A DNA stretch of 64,000 nucleotides from Thermoproteota archaeon (GCA_027492205.1 JAOZFN010000017.1:62001-126000), one strand, 5' to 3'. Numbered from the stretch's first letter, positions 18,138 to 27,748 are shown. Program-made: numbers and translations. Notes: a model not told the origin generated them from the letters alone.

Positions 18138-18959
18138 ATGAGGGGCGGTCCGATGCCGCGGGTAACCCTCGCCGACCTAGAGCTCAGGTGGCAAGAGGTC
18201 GCGGACGAGATATCCTCGTTCTGCGGGAGGATGGTGGAGTCCGCGGGGGCCGAGGGCGCGGTCGTGGGGCTCAGCGGGGGGGTTGACTCCGCGCTCACGG
18301 CGGCCCTCCTCGCCAGGGGGCTGGGGAGCGAGGCCGTGACGGCGGTGATAATGCCGGAGGAGGGGGTGACCCCGAGAGAGGACGTCGAGGACGCGGCGGC
18401 CCTCGCGGAGGCCCTGGGGCTCAACGTGGAGTGGGTGGACATAACACCCATAGTGGCCGAGTTCGAGAGGCTCCTCCCGCCAGGGGACAGGATTAGCAGG
18501 GCCAACGTAAGGCCCAGGGTCAGGATGACGATCCTCTACTACTTGGCGAACTCCAGGAACCTGCTGGTCGCGGGGACGGGGGACAGGAGCGAGATCGAGA
18601 TCGGGTACTTCACCAAGCACGGGGACGGCGCCGCGGACTTCCTGCCGATCGCGGACCTCTTCAAGACGCAGGTGAGGGAGCTGGCCAGGTACCTCGAGAT
18701 ACCCGAGGAGATAGCTTCAAAGCCCAGCTCTCCCAGGCTTTGGCCGGGGCAGACGGCGGAGGGTGAGCTCGGTGTGAGCTACGAGCAGGTGGACCTCGTG
18801 CTCCACGCGCTGCTGGACCTCAACATGGAGCCCAGGGAGATCTCGGAGGCAGCCGGAGTTGAGGAGGCCGTCGTCAGGAGGGTCATAGAGCTGAGGGAAA
18901 GGAGCTGGCACAAGAGGAACCCGCCTCCCTTCCCGGTGGTGAGGCACCTCAGGCCGTAG
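18138..18959 (+). CDS. nadE: NAD+ synthase
   Basis: VVGLSGGVDSALTAALLARGLG ... LLVAGTGDRSEIEIGYFTKHGDGAADFLPIADLFKTQVRELARYL. Confidence 0.96.
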   Translation: MRGGPMPRVTLADLELRWQEVADEISSFCGRMVESAGAEGAVVGLSGGVDSALTAALLARGLGSEAVTAVIMPEEGVTPREDVEDAAALAEALGLNVEWVDITPIVAEFERLLPPGDRISRANVRPRVRMTILYYLANSRNLLVAGTGDRSEIEIGYFTKHGDGAADFLPIADLFKTQVRELARYLEIPEEIASKPSSPRLWPGQTAEGELGVSYEQVDLVLHALLDLNMEPREISEAAGVEEAVVRRVIELRERSWHKRNPPPFPVVRHLRP

Positions 18960-19329
18960 TCTGATCGGATGTTCGGGGTGGTTGTGTCCGGGTGGAACGC
19001 TCTGGGCTTCCCTCCAGCGGAGAACGAATTGTCCGGGACGCTAAATAGCCTCAGGCTTCCCCAGGATCTCAGGTGAAGTGGACGAGAGGAGGTAGAAGGG
19101 GACGCATGCGGCTGAGCGGGAGTAGGGCCATGCTCGGGCCCGGTAAGCCCGCCGTCGAGCGCGTTGGGCTCGGTGAGCGGCTCCGGAGGATGTTTAGGCA
19201 CCGCCGGGGCCGCAGCTAGGCCCTCCCTTCCCTGCCAACGCCTGATTCATCTGACGTCGCGGGGCCCCCGCGCAGGCGGCGCGCCGCTGGCGCCGCTTTA
19301 ATCTCTGCCCCCTAGGACTCCACGGGGCG

Positions 19330-20754
19330 ATGTCTGACACCGTAGAGCTGGGGGCCTACCTCGATTCAGAGGAGCCCTGCGAACTGAAGATATCCAAGCT
19401 CATGACGGGCCGCACGGCCGTAATAGCCAAGACCGGCTACGGAAAGTCGTGGACGCTCAGGAGGGTGGCCGAGCAGCTCCTCGACGCCGGCTACCCCCTT
19501 GGGATAATCGACCCCGAGGGAGAGCACGTCAGCCTGGCCGACGAGTACGAGATGCTCGTGGTGTCCCCCAAGGGAGACGTGGACCTCGCGGGCGGGGGCT
19601 CGGTCAAGAGGCTCGCCAAGGCGGCGGTCAGGGGGGTGAGCTTCGTCCTCGACCTCTCCATGTACGTGTCCAAGCCAGACGTTGCTGCTGGGCTCGTCTC
19701 AGACCTGATCAGGGAACTCATGGAGCAGAAGGACAGCGGCTTCCTCGTCATGATCGACGAGGCCAGGGAGCTCGCCCCCGAGAGGGGGGCAAAGAGCCAG
19801 CTCGGCAAGTACGCCTCCCAAACCGAACTCTGGGTCAACACCCTCGCCACCAGGGGTAGGAAGAGGGGCGTGGGCCTACTCTTCACGACCCAGAGGCCCC
19901 AGCTCGTCTCCAAGACCCTCCTGAGCCAGGCAGAGAACAAGATCGTCCTGAGGGTGGAGTACAACGCGGACGTCGGCGTAATCAGCAGGTTCCTGGGGCT
20001 GGACAGGGAGGTCACGAGGAGGATAAAGCAGCTGAACCCCGGAGAGGCCTACGTCGAGGGGCCCTTCGTCGACAGGCCGGGGTTCGTGAAGGTCGGCCCT
20101 GTGAAGACCGCCCACCTGGGCACCACCCCGCTCGTCAAGCCGAGGCCTCCTCCCAGCCTGGCGGAGGTGGTCTCCTACATCACGTCCGACGTCTCGGCTC
20201 TGATGGAGGGTCGGGCGGCGCCCGAGCGTGGGGAGGTAGCGGCGCCCGAGGGGAAGGGTCAGCCCAGGGAGAGGGAGGGGTTTGAGCCCAGGGAGGCCAG
20301 AAAGGCAAGGGGGAGGGGGGGCGGGGAGGCCGCCAAGCGCAGGCCGGGCCTAGAGGCAGCCTGGGAGATGCCCAGCGACAGACTCGAGTCGGAGGAGCTG
20401 GCGGAACTCGTGAAGAGGAGGAACGAACTCAGGAGGATGCTCGAGCTCCTCGAGGAGTCCAGGGGGGAGATGCGCGAGGAGGTCTACGAGTTCCTGAGGG
20501 AGGAGTACGAGGAGGCGCTCGGAGAGGTCGAGAGGAGGATCGAACCGTTCAGGAGGGAGGCCAGGATCTCCGAGCTGATAATAGAGGCCGCTCTCCAGGA
20601 CAGGCAGCTGAGGCTGAGGTTTCTCGAGGAGTCGAGCGGGGGCGCCCTGGGCGCGCTGAGGAAGTGGTTCGAGAGTAGAAGGCTTCATAGCGAAATTCAG
20701 ACCCTCTCCGAGAAGCTCGAGAGAGTGAGGGGTATCCTCGAGGAGCTTTCGTGA
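19330..20754 (+). CDS. HerA/DUF87-like ATPase with C-terminal coiled coil
   Basis: Walker A VIAKTGYGKSWTLRRVAEQLL, LVMIDEARELAPE Walker B, LATRGRKRGVGLLFTTQRPQLVSKTLLSQAENKIVLR. Confidence 0.88.
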   Translation: MSDTVELGAYLDSEEPCELKISKLMTGRTAVIAKTGYGKSWTLRRVAEQLLDAGYPLGIIDPEGEHVSLADEYEMLVVSPKGDVDLAGGGSVKRLAKAAVRGVSFVLDLSMYVSKPDVAAGLVSDLIRELMEQKDSGFLVMIDEARELAPERGAKSQLGKYASQTELWVNTLATRGRKRGVGLLFTTQRPQLVSKTLLSQAENKIVLRVEYNADVGVISRFLGLDREVTRRIKQLNPGEAYVEGPFVDRPGFVKVGPVKTAHLGTTPLVKPRPPPSLAEVVSYITSDVSALMEGRAAPERGEVAAPEGKGQPREREGFEPREARKARGRGGGEAAKRRPGLEAAWEMPSDRLESEELAELVKRRNELRRMLELLEESRGEMREEVYEFLREEYEEALGEVERRIEPFRREARISELIIEAALQDRQLRLRFLEESSGGALGALRKWFESRRLHSEIQTLSEKLERVRGILEELS

Positions 20755-20764
20755 GTTCGAGAGG

Positions 20765-23700
20765 TCAGACATCGACCGCGAGCTTTGAGAGCACCTGCGC
20801 GGGGTCGAACATCTCCCTGGACCTCACGGCGGCCTCCTCCACGTAGAACCTGATCGCTAGCTTCAGGGAGCCGTCGTCGATCTTTATTGGATCCTCCGAG
20901 TCCTCGGCGAAGTACCTCATGAGCGCCAGTGCCGAGGCGAGCTGTATCGCCCTTACCTCAAGCCTCGGAGAGAACCCCGGCCTGTCTCCAGGAATCTCAG
21001 ATAGGACGGCGTCCCTAGCCCTGGAGACGGCCTCGTAAACCCCCTCGTCCACCACGACCGGCCTCTCGGCCAGCCTGCCCCTCACGAGCGGGTGGCCAGT
21101 CTCGGCCGCGTGGACCAGCGTGAGGTGGGCCCTGAGCGTCTCGGAGCCCTCCAGCCTCACCCTCCCGAGGGCCATCTCCATCTGCCTCCTGGCTATCTCC
21201 ACGTACCTCTCCTTGGTCATGCGGTGGAGCCTGCAGAGCATCCTCTCCTCGATGGCGTTGAAGTTGGGGTCTGACACGGTCACCTCGTACCCCCTGAGTC
21301 CGACCCTGGTGTTGTACGCCACGCTGAGGAAGCATGTGAATCTATAGGGCCCTATGGTCCTGCGGGCGGTCTCGTACCTTATGGTCCCGTGCTCCATGGC
21401 CAGCTTCAGGGCCTCGACCATTCCAGAGTTGTGGACGAGTATGGCGTTGGCGAAGAAGTTCCGGTTGCCCGGCACGGCGATATCGTAAACCCGGAATCTA
21501 CCCTTAAGAACCCTCTTCTCGGCAATCCTCTCAAAGATAAGGGGGCCCATCGCAAGCCGCTCGGCGAGCTGAAGGGCGTGACCACTTAAATCCTTAGAGG
21601 AGAGCCTCTTTAAGACCAGAACATACTTCTGGACCCCCCTCTTACTGATGGCGCCTCCCCCGCCACTTTCCCACCTTAGCAGGCTGCTGTCTGGAATCGC
21701 TCTACGCATCTCTGATCGGGAGACCCCAGCACTCTCCCTTGCGGATATCAAGATAGGGGCTGCCACCTCGAGTGGGATCGTCCTAGTCTTGGTTCTGGGG
21801 GCCCCCCTATATCTTTCAAGTAGAGATCTCAGCTTAGACGACTTTCTACTTGAGAAGAAGCCGATCTCCTCAGAAAATCTGATTATGCTGTCCCTGTCAG
21901 CTATTTCCACCGTATAGAGTCCGTCAGACGACCTGTAGATCCTCGAGGTGACACCGAATCGGTGGAGTAGTAGGTGAACCTTGAGGGCCAGCGTGCCACT
22001 CGTGGTGCTCAAGGCCACCCTGCCGCCGTAGGGTCGCCTGATGTGAACCGTGCCGTCTGTATCAAAGAGCCCCCTGAGCAGCTCCCTAACGTGGGCCTTT
22101 GGCATCCTCAGAACGCGCGACGGTATGTCAACGCTCCTGGCCTTCTTCCCCGCGGGCACACCAAATCTTTCGAGCAGGGTCGCAAGGACAGAGTTGTTTA
22201 CGTACAGTGTACCTCCCTCATCCACGTAGCCTACACCGAAGTTCTCCCTAACTATCCTCAGGCACCTCTCAACGACGTCGGGATCCGTGGGGCAGTAAAG
22301 CCTGACTCTCCTCCTCTGGTTTATCGTGCCGTCTCCCATAACGGCCCCGACGAAGTACATGAAGGTTGGATGAACCTCTTTGGGCAAACTTAGCTCGCTG
22401 CTCGCTTTTGAGGCGCTCTCTACAAAGTCCAAGACGTCGAATTTCAGCCCGAGTTCAAAGGCCAACCGGCGGAGGGTCCTTAGGGGGACGGAGCACCTGC
22501 CGGTGATGTACGAGTAGAGCGTCGTGTACTTTATACCGAGCTTTGACGAAAAGGTCTTCAAATTACCATACTTTTCTACGGCTATTTTTCGCAGATTTTC
22601 GAGAAACTCCGACTTGACCTTAACGTTCACGTCGTCAGGCAGAAAGTCGGTGAACCTCTGCCTCCCCCCATCGGCGGCTATCAGCTCAGGAATGGTCGCC
22701 AGAGAGATCACGTAATCTCCAACCTCAAACTCTCTGGCCGGCTTCCACACGATCCCCCCGCTTGTCATAACTGGGAGGGGGTGATCTTCTGTCAGCCTCA
22801 GCACCTTACCACTCTCCGTTCTCAGCTCTATTACCCTGTCAACCTCCCGAGCGCTGAAGTCTGCTATCCTGACGGCCTCCAGCTCGAGCGTTTGCGGGTT
22901 CACCGTGAGGACCTCTAACTGCTCCCTCCTCTCGACCAGCTCTCCGATCGGAACTAAACCCCCGTCGGCAGCAAGCACCAGTGAGTCGTACGTCAAGCAG
23001 TAGCGAAACCAGTCGTTGAACTCGGGGACGATGAAGTTGTACTTGAGGCCCTCGTAGGCCTGGCCGAGGCGGATAAACTTGGCCGGGGTCATGCCCCCGC
23101 AGTACCTGTTCCTCCCGGGGAGGCCGTGAGGAGGTATCGCCCTCCGCTCGTCTCCCAGGATCATCGTCGCTATGGAGAAGCTCTTCCCGGTGCCGGGCTC
23201 CCCGAAGAGCGCCAGGTTGAAGCCGGTCCTCATGGTCACCGTGCCGGTCGCTGCTGAGACGACCGGCGCGTCGGCTATGGAGTACTGCTGGGCCAAGGCC
23301 AGCAGGATGTCGTAGTAGAGGAGGTCGCCGAACGTGGACCTGAGGCGGCCGGCGAGGGTCGTGGAGGAGAAGACCCTCCCGAACTCCACGACCTCCTCGA
23401 ACCTCTTCTCCAGGGCCTCCCTGAGCGCGGCCTGGAACTCGGCCTCCATCCCCATGATCTCCGGCATCTCCGACCTGGCCGCCGGGTCCATGCGCCTGTA
23501 CCTAGAATTCAGCTCCTCCACGGCGTCCTCGACGGGCTTCTTGGCTTCCTCCAGCCTGCAGATCCTGCCATCCGGCATTCTGGCGGCGAGGCCTAGGTCC
23601 AGAAGCCACCTCAAGAACTCCTTCGAGTAAGGGATGCCCCTCACCTTCAGCTTGGCTGAGAACTCCCTCTCAGTGAGGCCGTCGTCGGCGCCCATTAGGA

Positions 23701-24031
23701 TCTCCAGGGCCCTGACGGCCGACTCACCCCAGACCCTCGCGGTCTCCACCACGGCCTCCCGAATCTCGTCCCACGAACTACCCTCCACCAGCTCGGAGCC
23801 CCTCACCGTGTAGAACCTTCCGCTGAACCTGAAGTCAGGTCCAGGTCCCAGGTCTCGGAGGAACTCCCTGAGCTCCTCGGCGGTTATGGATCTGGCTGAG
23901 CTCCACGCCTTCTCATCGTCCACCTCCCGCCCGAAGTAAGCGGCGGCCCTCTTGATGATCATGTACCGCTCCCACGCCTTCGTCCCCCTCCTCCTAGACG
24001 ATCTCCCGCGGCGCCCGATTAGCGGGGGCAT
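20765..24031 (-). CDS. AAA+ ATPase interrupted by an intein
   Basis: Walker A LALFGEPGTGKSFSIA, FIVPEFNDWFRY/SGMVEALKLAMEHGTIRYE extein junction, GLRGYEVTVSDPNFNAIEERMLCRLHRM. Confidence 0.9.
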   Translation of the reverse strand: MPPLIGRRGRSSRRRGTKAWERYMIIKRAAAYFGREVDDEKAWSSARSITAEELREFLRDLGPGPDFRFSGRFYTVRGSELVEGSSWDEIREAVVETARVWGESAVRALEILMGADDGLTEREFSAKLKVRGIPYSKEFLRWLLDLGLAARMPDGRICRLEEAKKPVEDAVEELNSRYRRMDPAARSEMPEIMGMEAEFQAALREALEKRFEEVVEFGRVFSSTTLAGRLRSTFGDLLYYDILLALAQQYSIADAPVVSAATGTVTMRTGFNLALFGEPGTGKSFSIATMILGDERRAIPPHGLPGRNRYCGGMTPAKFIRLGQAYEGLKYNFIVPEFNDWFRYCLTYDSLVLAADGGLVPIGELVERREQLEVLTVNPQTLELEAVRIADFSAREVDRVIELRTESGKVLRLTEDHPLPVMTSGGIVWKPAREFEVGDYVISLATIPELIAADGGRQRFTDFLPDDVNVKVKSEFLENLRKIAVEKYGNLKTFSSKLGIKYTTLYSYITGRCSVPLRTLRRLAFELGLKFDVLDFVESASKASSELSLPKEVHPTFMYFVGAVMGDGTINQRRRVRLYCPTDPDVVERCLRIVRENFGVGYVDEGGTLYVNNSVLATLLERFGVPAGKKARSVDIPSRVLRMPKAHVRELLRGLFDTDGTVHIRRPYGGRVALSTTSGTLALKVHLLLHRFGVTSRIYRSSDGLYTVEIADRDSIIRFSEEIGFFSSRKSSKLRSLLERYRGAPRTKTRTIPLEVAAPILISARESAGVSRSEMRRAIPDSSLLRWESGGGGAISKRGVQKYVLVLKRLSSKDLSGHALQLAERLAMGPLIFERIAEKRVLKGRFRVYDIAVPGNRNFFANAILVHNSGMVEALKLAMEHGTIRYETARRTIGPYRFTCFLSVAYNTRVGLRGYEVTVSDPNFNAIEERMLCRLHRMTKERYVEIARRQMEMALGRVRLEGSETLRAHLTLVHAAETGHPLVRGRLAERPVVVDEGVYEAVSRARDAVLSEIPGDRPGFSPRLEVRAIQLASALALMRYFAEDSEDPIKIDDGSLKLAIRFYVEEAAVRSREMFDPAQVLSKLAVDV
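21428..22999 (-). mobile_element. Intein, 524 aa, with LAGLIDADG homing endonuclease and HTH-like segments
   Basis: N-terminal CLTYDSLVLAADGGLVPIGELV, block B-like LRLTEDHPL, C-terminal FANAILVHN then Ser; DOD motifs YFVGAVMGDGTI and LLRGLFDTDGTV. Confidence 0.95.
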
Positions 24032-24056
24032 GGGGGCACCTCCAGCAGTCCTGGGG

Positions 24057-25364
24057 TTAAGGGGTCCCGCAGACTGGTGGAGAACTCAGCAGGCCGTCGG
24101 ATCCGCCGGTCGTGAACCAGACGCTGGCGAACATGGACTCCCCTCCGTCGTCCACGGGGATCTCGCACGTGAAGGTCTCGCCGTCCGCGGTCTCCATCCT
24201 GGCGGACTTCCAGCCCCCCTCGGCGGAGGCGTACCAGAGGTTTACGTTCCTCACCACCGCGCCGTTGCCGGACACCCGGACTGAGACCCTGTAGACGTCG
24301 CCCTCGCGGTTCACCGAGAGTTCCCCTATCTCCGGGAGGGGGCTCCCGACGATGACGTGCTTGAGGAACGCCCTCCAGGCCGCGCTGGCCTGGGCGAGCG
24401 TCGCGTTCTCAAATCCCTCCATCTCTCCCGGGACTATGGATATCGTGGTGGCCCTCGCGCTCCTGAGCGCCCCCTCGACCTCGCAGGCGCTGAAGGCGTC
24501 CACGGAGACCATCACCGAGAGATTGGCGGCGTCGAGCAGGCCGACGGGGTTGTAGAACCTCATGATCTTCTCCTGCGTCTCATCGGAGATCGACCTGACC
24601 GCCTCCAAGACCTCGGGCGAGCAGCCCCCGCCGGACTGGAGGTCCCAGGCCACCGGGTCCCTGAGCTGGACCGCCACTATCCTCGGGTCGGCAGCCGCCG
24701 CCACGGCCGCGGCCCAGCCAGAGATCCCCCTGCCCGAGACCACGAACCTCGTGGGGTGGGCCGGGCTGACTGTGTTCACCAGCGTGGCCGCCCGCATTAT
24801 GGCAGCGGCCATCGCGTGGAGCAGGAAGTCTTCGTCGGATCCCGATGGGCCGAGGCTCTGGATCGACTGAAGGACCGCCGAGAACTTTCCTTCCGGGGTG
24901 AGCCCGGGCGGGAGGTCGTAGAGGAGCAGAACCGGTACTCCGGACTCGGCGGCGGCCCTCAGGCCGAACATCTCCAGGAACTTGTCGTTGGCCTCGTCGG
25001 GCTCGGCCACCACTATGGCCGCCGCGTCGGAGCTGGCCCCCATGGGCTCGACCAGGACGGCGCGGTGGGTCCACACGAGCCCGCCCCACCGCACGCTGTT
25101 GAATCGGAGGACCGTTATGGTGAACCCCATGTCCTGGTAGAGGTAGGGCTCGCTTGTGCCGATCACGATCCGCAGCGTCTCGTTTCGGAGTATCTCGCTC
25201 ATGTCGAAGGGGGGTGCTGAGGCCGCTCCGATGCCGCCCCGTCGGGGCCACAGGAGGAATGCCGCGATGGCGGCGACGGCTATCAAGACGACGGCCGCCG
25301 CCGCGAGGGAAGTCCGCATCTCGCGCATCCCCGGCGGCGGGCGTATAAAGCCGTCACCCCTCAT
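24057..25364 (-). CDS. Membrane-anchored secreted protein, possibly PhoPQ-related alpha/beta-hydrolase-like
   Basis: N-terminal TM; TRFVVSGRGISGWAAAVAAAADPRIVAVQL nucleophile-elbow-like segment with Ig-like C-terminus. Confidence 0.5.
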   Translation of the reverse strand: MRGDGFIRPPPGMREMRTSLAAAAVVLIAVAAIAAFLLWPRRGGIGAASAPPFDMSEILRNETLRIVIGTSEPYLYQDMGFTITVLRFNSVRWGGLVWTHRAVLVEPMGASSDAAAIVVAEPDEANDKFLEMFGLRAAAESGVPVLLLYDLPPGLTPEGKFSAVLQSIQSLGPSGSDEDFLLHAMAAAIMRAATLVNTVSPAHPTRFVVSGRGISGWAAAVAAAADPRIVAVQLRDPVAWDLQSGGGCSPEVLEAVRSISDETQEKIMRFYNPVGLLDAANLSVMVSVDAFSACEVEGALRSARATTISIVPGEMEGFENATLAQASAAWRAFLKHVIVGSPLPEIGELSVNREGDVYRVSVRVSGNGAVVRNVNLWYASAEGGWKSARMETADGETFTCEIPVDDGGESMFASVWFTTGGSDGLLSSPPVCGTP

Positions 25365-26164
25365 CCTCGGGAGATCCGCCTGGCCACCTCCAGGAGCCCC
25401 TTGGCGGTCTCCGACGGCAGGCCTAGGCGCTCGAGTTCCCGCTCACTCGCCCTCGACAGTTCGTCTACCGTAACTATCCCGGCCTGAACGAGCGTTCGGA
25501 TTGCGACCTCGGGGCCTTGCAGGGCGGTGACCGGGTAGAGTCCCTTGAGGTCTATTAGTTCCCTCAGGCTGGCCCCAGGCGGTCCATCCCACCACGTGAC
25601 CTTCAGTCCGACGCACTGTGCGTACCTGCGTGCCGCCTCCGTGATCCGCGTGTTGGTGATCAGCCAGGGCTCGTCGAAGTACCTTTCCAGGTCTAGGAAC
25701 CTGGCGTACGTGTACATCGCGGGCTTGAGGTCCGTGTAGATCCCTCGAGAGTTGTGAAACTTGCACTCCACCATCACCCTCATGCCATCGACCTCGAGAG
25801 CGACGTCCACCTCCTGATCTACGCACTTGCCCCTGAAGACATGGCCCACGTGCAGAACCCTGTAGCCGTGAGCCTCGAGAACCCTAGCCACGTACCGCTC
25901 GAAGGGGTATCCCGTCGGCCCCAGTCTCATGATGGCCCTCTTGAGGTCGTACCTGGCAGCCGCGTCGTGCCTCTCCAGGGACCTTAGGGCCTCTAACGCC
26001 ATCTCGAGCAGCTCTCGCGTCGTGATGCCATCGTAAGCCTTGGAGGCGACCCTGCGAACAACCTCGTCCGCGAGTTCTCGGTCGGCCCCGGCCCGCATCA
26101 GGGTCTTCCTCAGCTTGGACGGGTCGAACTTCTCCAGCCTCCCGTCCCACTTCCTGACCCTCAT
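25361..26164 (-). CDS. ATP-cone plus restriction-endonuclease-like fold protein with C-terminal HhH-like region
   Basis: VRKWDGRLEKFDPSKLRKTLMRAGA (ATP-cone), FERYVARVLEAHGYRV...DQEVDVALEVDGMRVMVECKFHNSRG (PD-(D/E)xK-like), VDELSRASERELERLGLPSETAKGLLEVA. Confidence 0.85.
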   Translation of the reverse strand: MRVRKWDGRLEKFDPSKLRKTLMRAGADRELADEVVRRVASKAYDGITTRELLEMALEALRSLERHDAAARYDLKRAIMRLGPTGYPFERYVARVLEAHGYRVLHVGHVFRGKCVDQEVDVALEVDGMRVMVECKFHNSRGIYTDLKPAMYTYARFLDLERYFDEPWLITNTRITEAARRYAQCVGLKVTWWDGPPGASLRELIDLKGLYPVTALQGPEVAIRTLVQAGIVTVDELSRASERELERLGLPSETAKGLLEVARRISRG

Positions 26165-26212
26165 CGAGGCCCGCCTCCTGAGGGGGGACGCAGGTGACCC
26201 GCCGCGGCCGGC

Positions 26213-26608
26213 TCAGGAGGACTTCGATTCGGCGTGTGAGCGCTCCCTGAAGTCCCTCGCGAGTGTAGCCGAGAATATTATGAGCGAGCTGAGCCTGTCC
26301 GGGTTTATCGAGTCCCCCCAGACCTCCCCAGAGATCAACAGGTCGCCTGCGGGGTCGCAGCCGTACTTCACGTGGCTGAGCCCTGGGTTCTGCTCCAGCA
26401 GCCACCTCTCAAAGCCTGAGACGGGAGTCGGGGGGTCGGTATTGGCATATATTTCGACGCGGCTCCTATCCTCGTCTATGACCAGGAACACCCTAACCGC
26501 GTACTCGTCGAGCCCGAAAACCACGAGAAACGTGCCCTCCTCCGGTTCGACGAACTTCAGCTCGGACTGCTCGAGGCAGGATCGCACGTGATCGACCAGC
26601 GAACCCAT
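26213..26608 (-). CDS. Hypothetical protein (YbjN-like?)
   Basis: MGSLVDHVRSCLEQSELKFVEPEEGTFLVVFGLDEYAVRVFLVIDEDRSRVEIYA; family only tentative. Confidence 0.6.
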   Translation of the reverse strand: MGSLVDHVRSCLEQSELKFVEPEEGTFLVVFGLDEYAVRVFLVIDEDRSRVEIYANTDPPTPVSGFERWLLEQNPGLSHVKYGCDPAGDLLISGEVWGDSINPDRLSSLIIFSATLARDFRERSHAESKSS

Positions 26609-26636
26609 GTAGCAACCACCACTGCGCCTAGAAGAG

Positions 26637-27104
26637 TTGAGAAGCCTGAGCTTTAATCGTTTCAGTCCGGAGAGGCGGGGGGAGGCAGGATTGCCGCCGG
26701 AGGTCTCCGAGATAGTGATCCCGGCCGAGCTTCTCGACGGGCTAATCCGGGAGCTGACGAGCGCCTCTGTGGAGAAGGCGGCGCTTCTCTTCGGCAGGTT
26801 CGCCGACAGAGAGGCCAGGGTGACCAGGGGGGTCGTGGCGAAGAACGTCGAGGAGTCGCCGACCCGCTTCATCGTCGACCCGGCATTCCTCCTCAGGCAG
26901 CTTCAGGAGGCGGACGAGCGGGGGGAGGAGCTGGTCGGCGTGATCCACTCTCATCCGGCCCCCGCCCGTCCCTCCGAGGAGGACCTCAGGTTCATGGAGG
27001 TCAACCCGGTCGTGTGGATCATAGCGTCCTCAACGACCGGCGAGATCAGGGCCTACCAGCTGGCCATCGGGCGCCTGAGGGAGGTCCGGATAGTCCGGGC
27101 CTGA
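26637..27104 (+). CDS. JAB/MPN (JAMM) metalloprotease-like protein; start probably internal
   Basis: ELVGVIHSHPAPARPSEEDLRFMEVNP fits HxHx7Sx2D JAMM signature. Confidence 0.9.
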   Translation: MRSLSFNRFSPERRGEAGLPPEVSEIVIPAELLDGLIRELTSASVEKAALLFGRFADREARVTRGVVAKNVEESPTRFIVDPAFLLRQLQEADERGEELVGVIHSHPAPARPSEEDLRFMEVNPVVWIIASSTTGEIRAYQLAIGRLREVRIVRA

Positions 27105-27109
27105 CCCGC

Positions 27110-27748
27110 TCACCCCGACGCCAGGATCTCCCCCACCCAGTCGACCACGGCGGAGTGCACCATCTCCGCCGCCACGCCCGCTATGATGATGGCCATGAAC
27201 CTCCCGAGGGCCCTGGTCCCGTTGACGCCGAGGACCCTCACCAGCTGGAGAGAGTGCTTGAGGAGGATGTAGGTGACTCCAACGACCAGGGCTATCGCCG
27301 CCAGGAGCACCGCGGTCCCCTCGATGCGACCGCCCACCTCGGAGGGCAGGGTGGCCGAGAGGACGAGCACGGTCGTTATGGTGCCGGGGCCGACCAGGAG
27401 GGGGGTGGCCAGCGGAACCACAGCGAGCTCCTCCTTCTCCACCTCCCTGGTCCTGGGGACGCCCTTCAGCATGTCCACCGAGAGCACCATGAGCAGCACC
27501 CCGCCGCCCAGCTTGAGTCCAGAGACGCTGAGGCCCATGAAGGTCAGGAACTCCCTCCCAACTAGGGCGAAGGACGCCATGAGGGTGAATATCGTCACCG
27601 AGGCTGTCTTCACTATGGCCCTCCTCTCGGACAGGCTCAGCCCCTCGGTGAGGCTCAACATCGTCGGTATGACGCTCGGGGGGTTCAGTATGGCGAATAT
27701 CTGAACAGAAGAGATCCCCACCAACCTCGCCAGCTCGAGCGGGTCCAT
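27110..27748 (-). CDS. MarC-family integral membrane protein
   Basis: SSVQIFAILNPPSVIPTMLSLTEGLS ... VVPLATPLLVGPGTITTVLVLS. Confidence 0.92.
   Translation of the reverse strand: MDPLELARLVGISSVQIFAILNPPSVIPTMLSLTEGLSLSERRAIVKTASVTIFTLMASFALVGREFLTFMGLSVSGLKLGGGVLLMVLSVDMLKGVPRTREVEKEELAVVPLATPLLVGPGTITTVLVLSATLPSEVGGRIEGTAVLLAAIALVVGVTYILLKHSLQLVRVLGVNGTRALGRFMAIIIAGVAAEMVHSAVVDWVGEILASG

Noticed and set aside
19270-19315. GCGGCGCGCCGC palindrome upstream of the HerA-like gene
   Set aside because: Short GC-only palindrome expected by chance in this composition; no second copy linked to function
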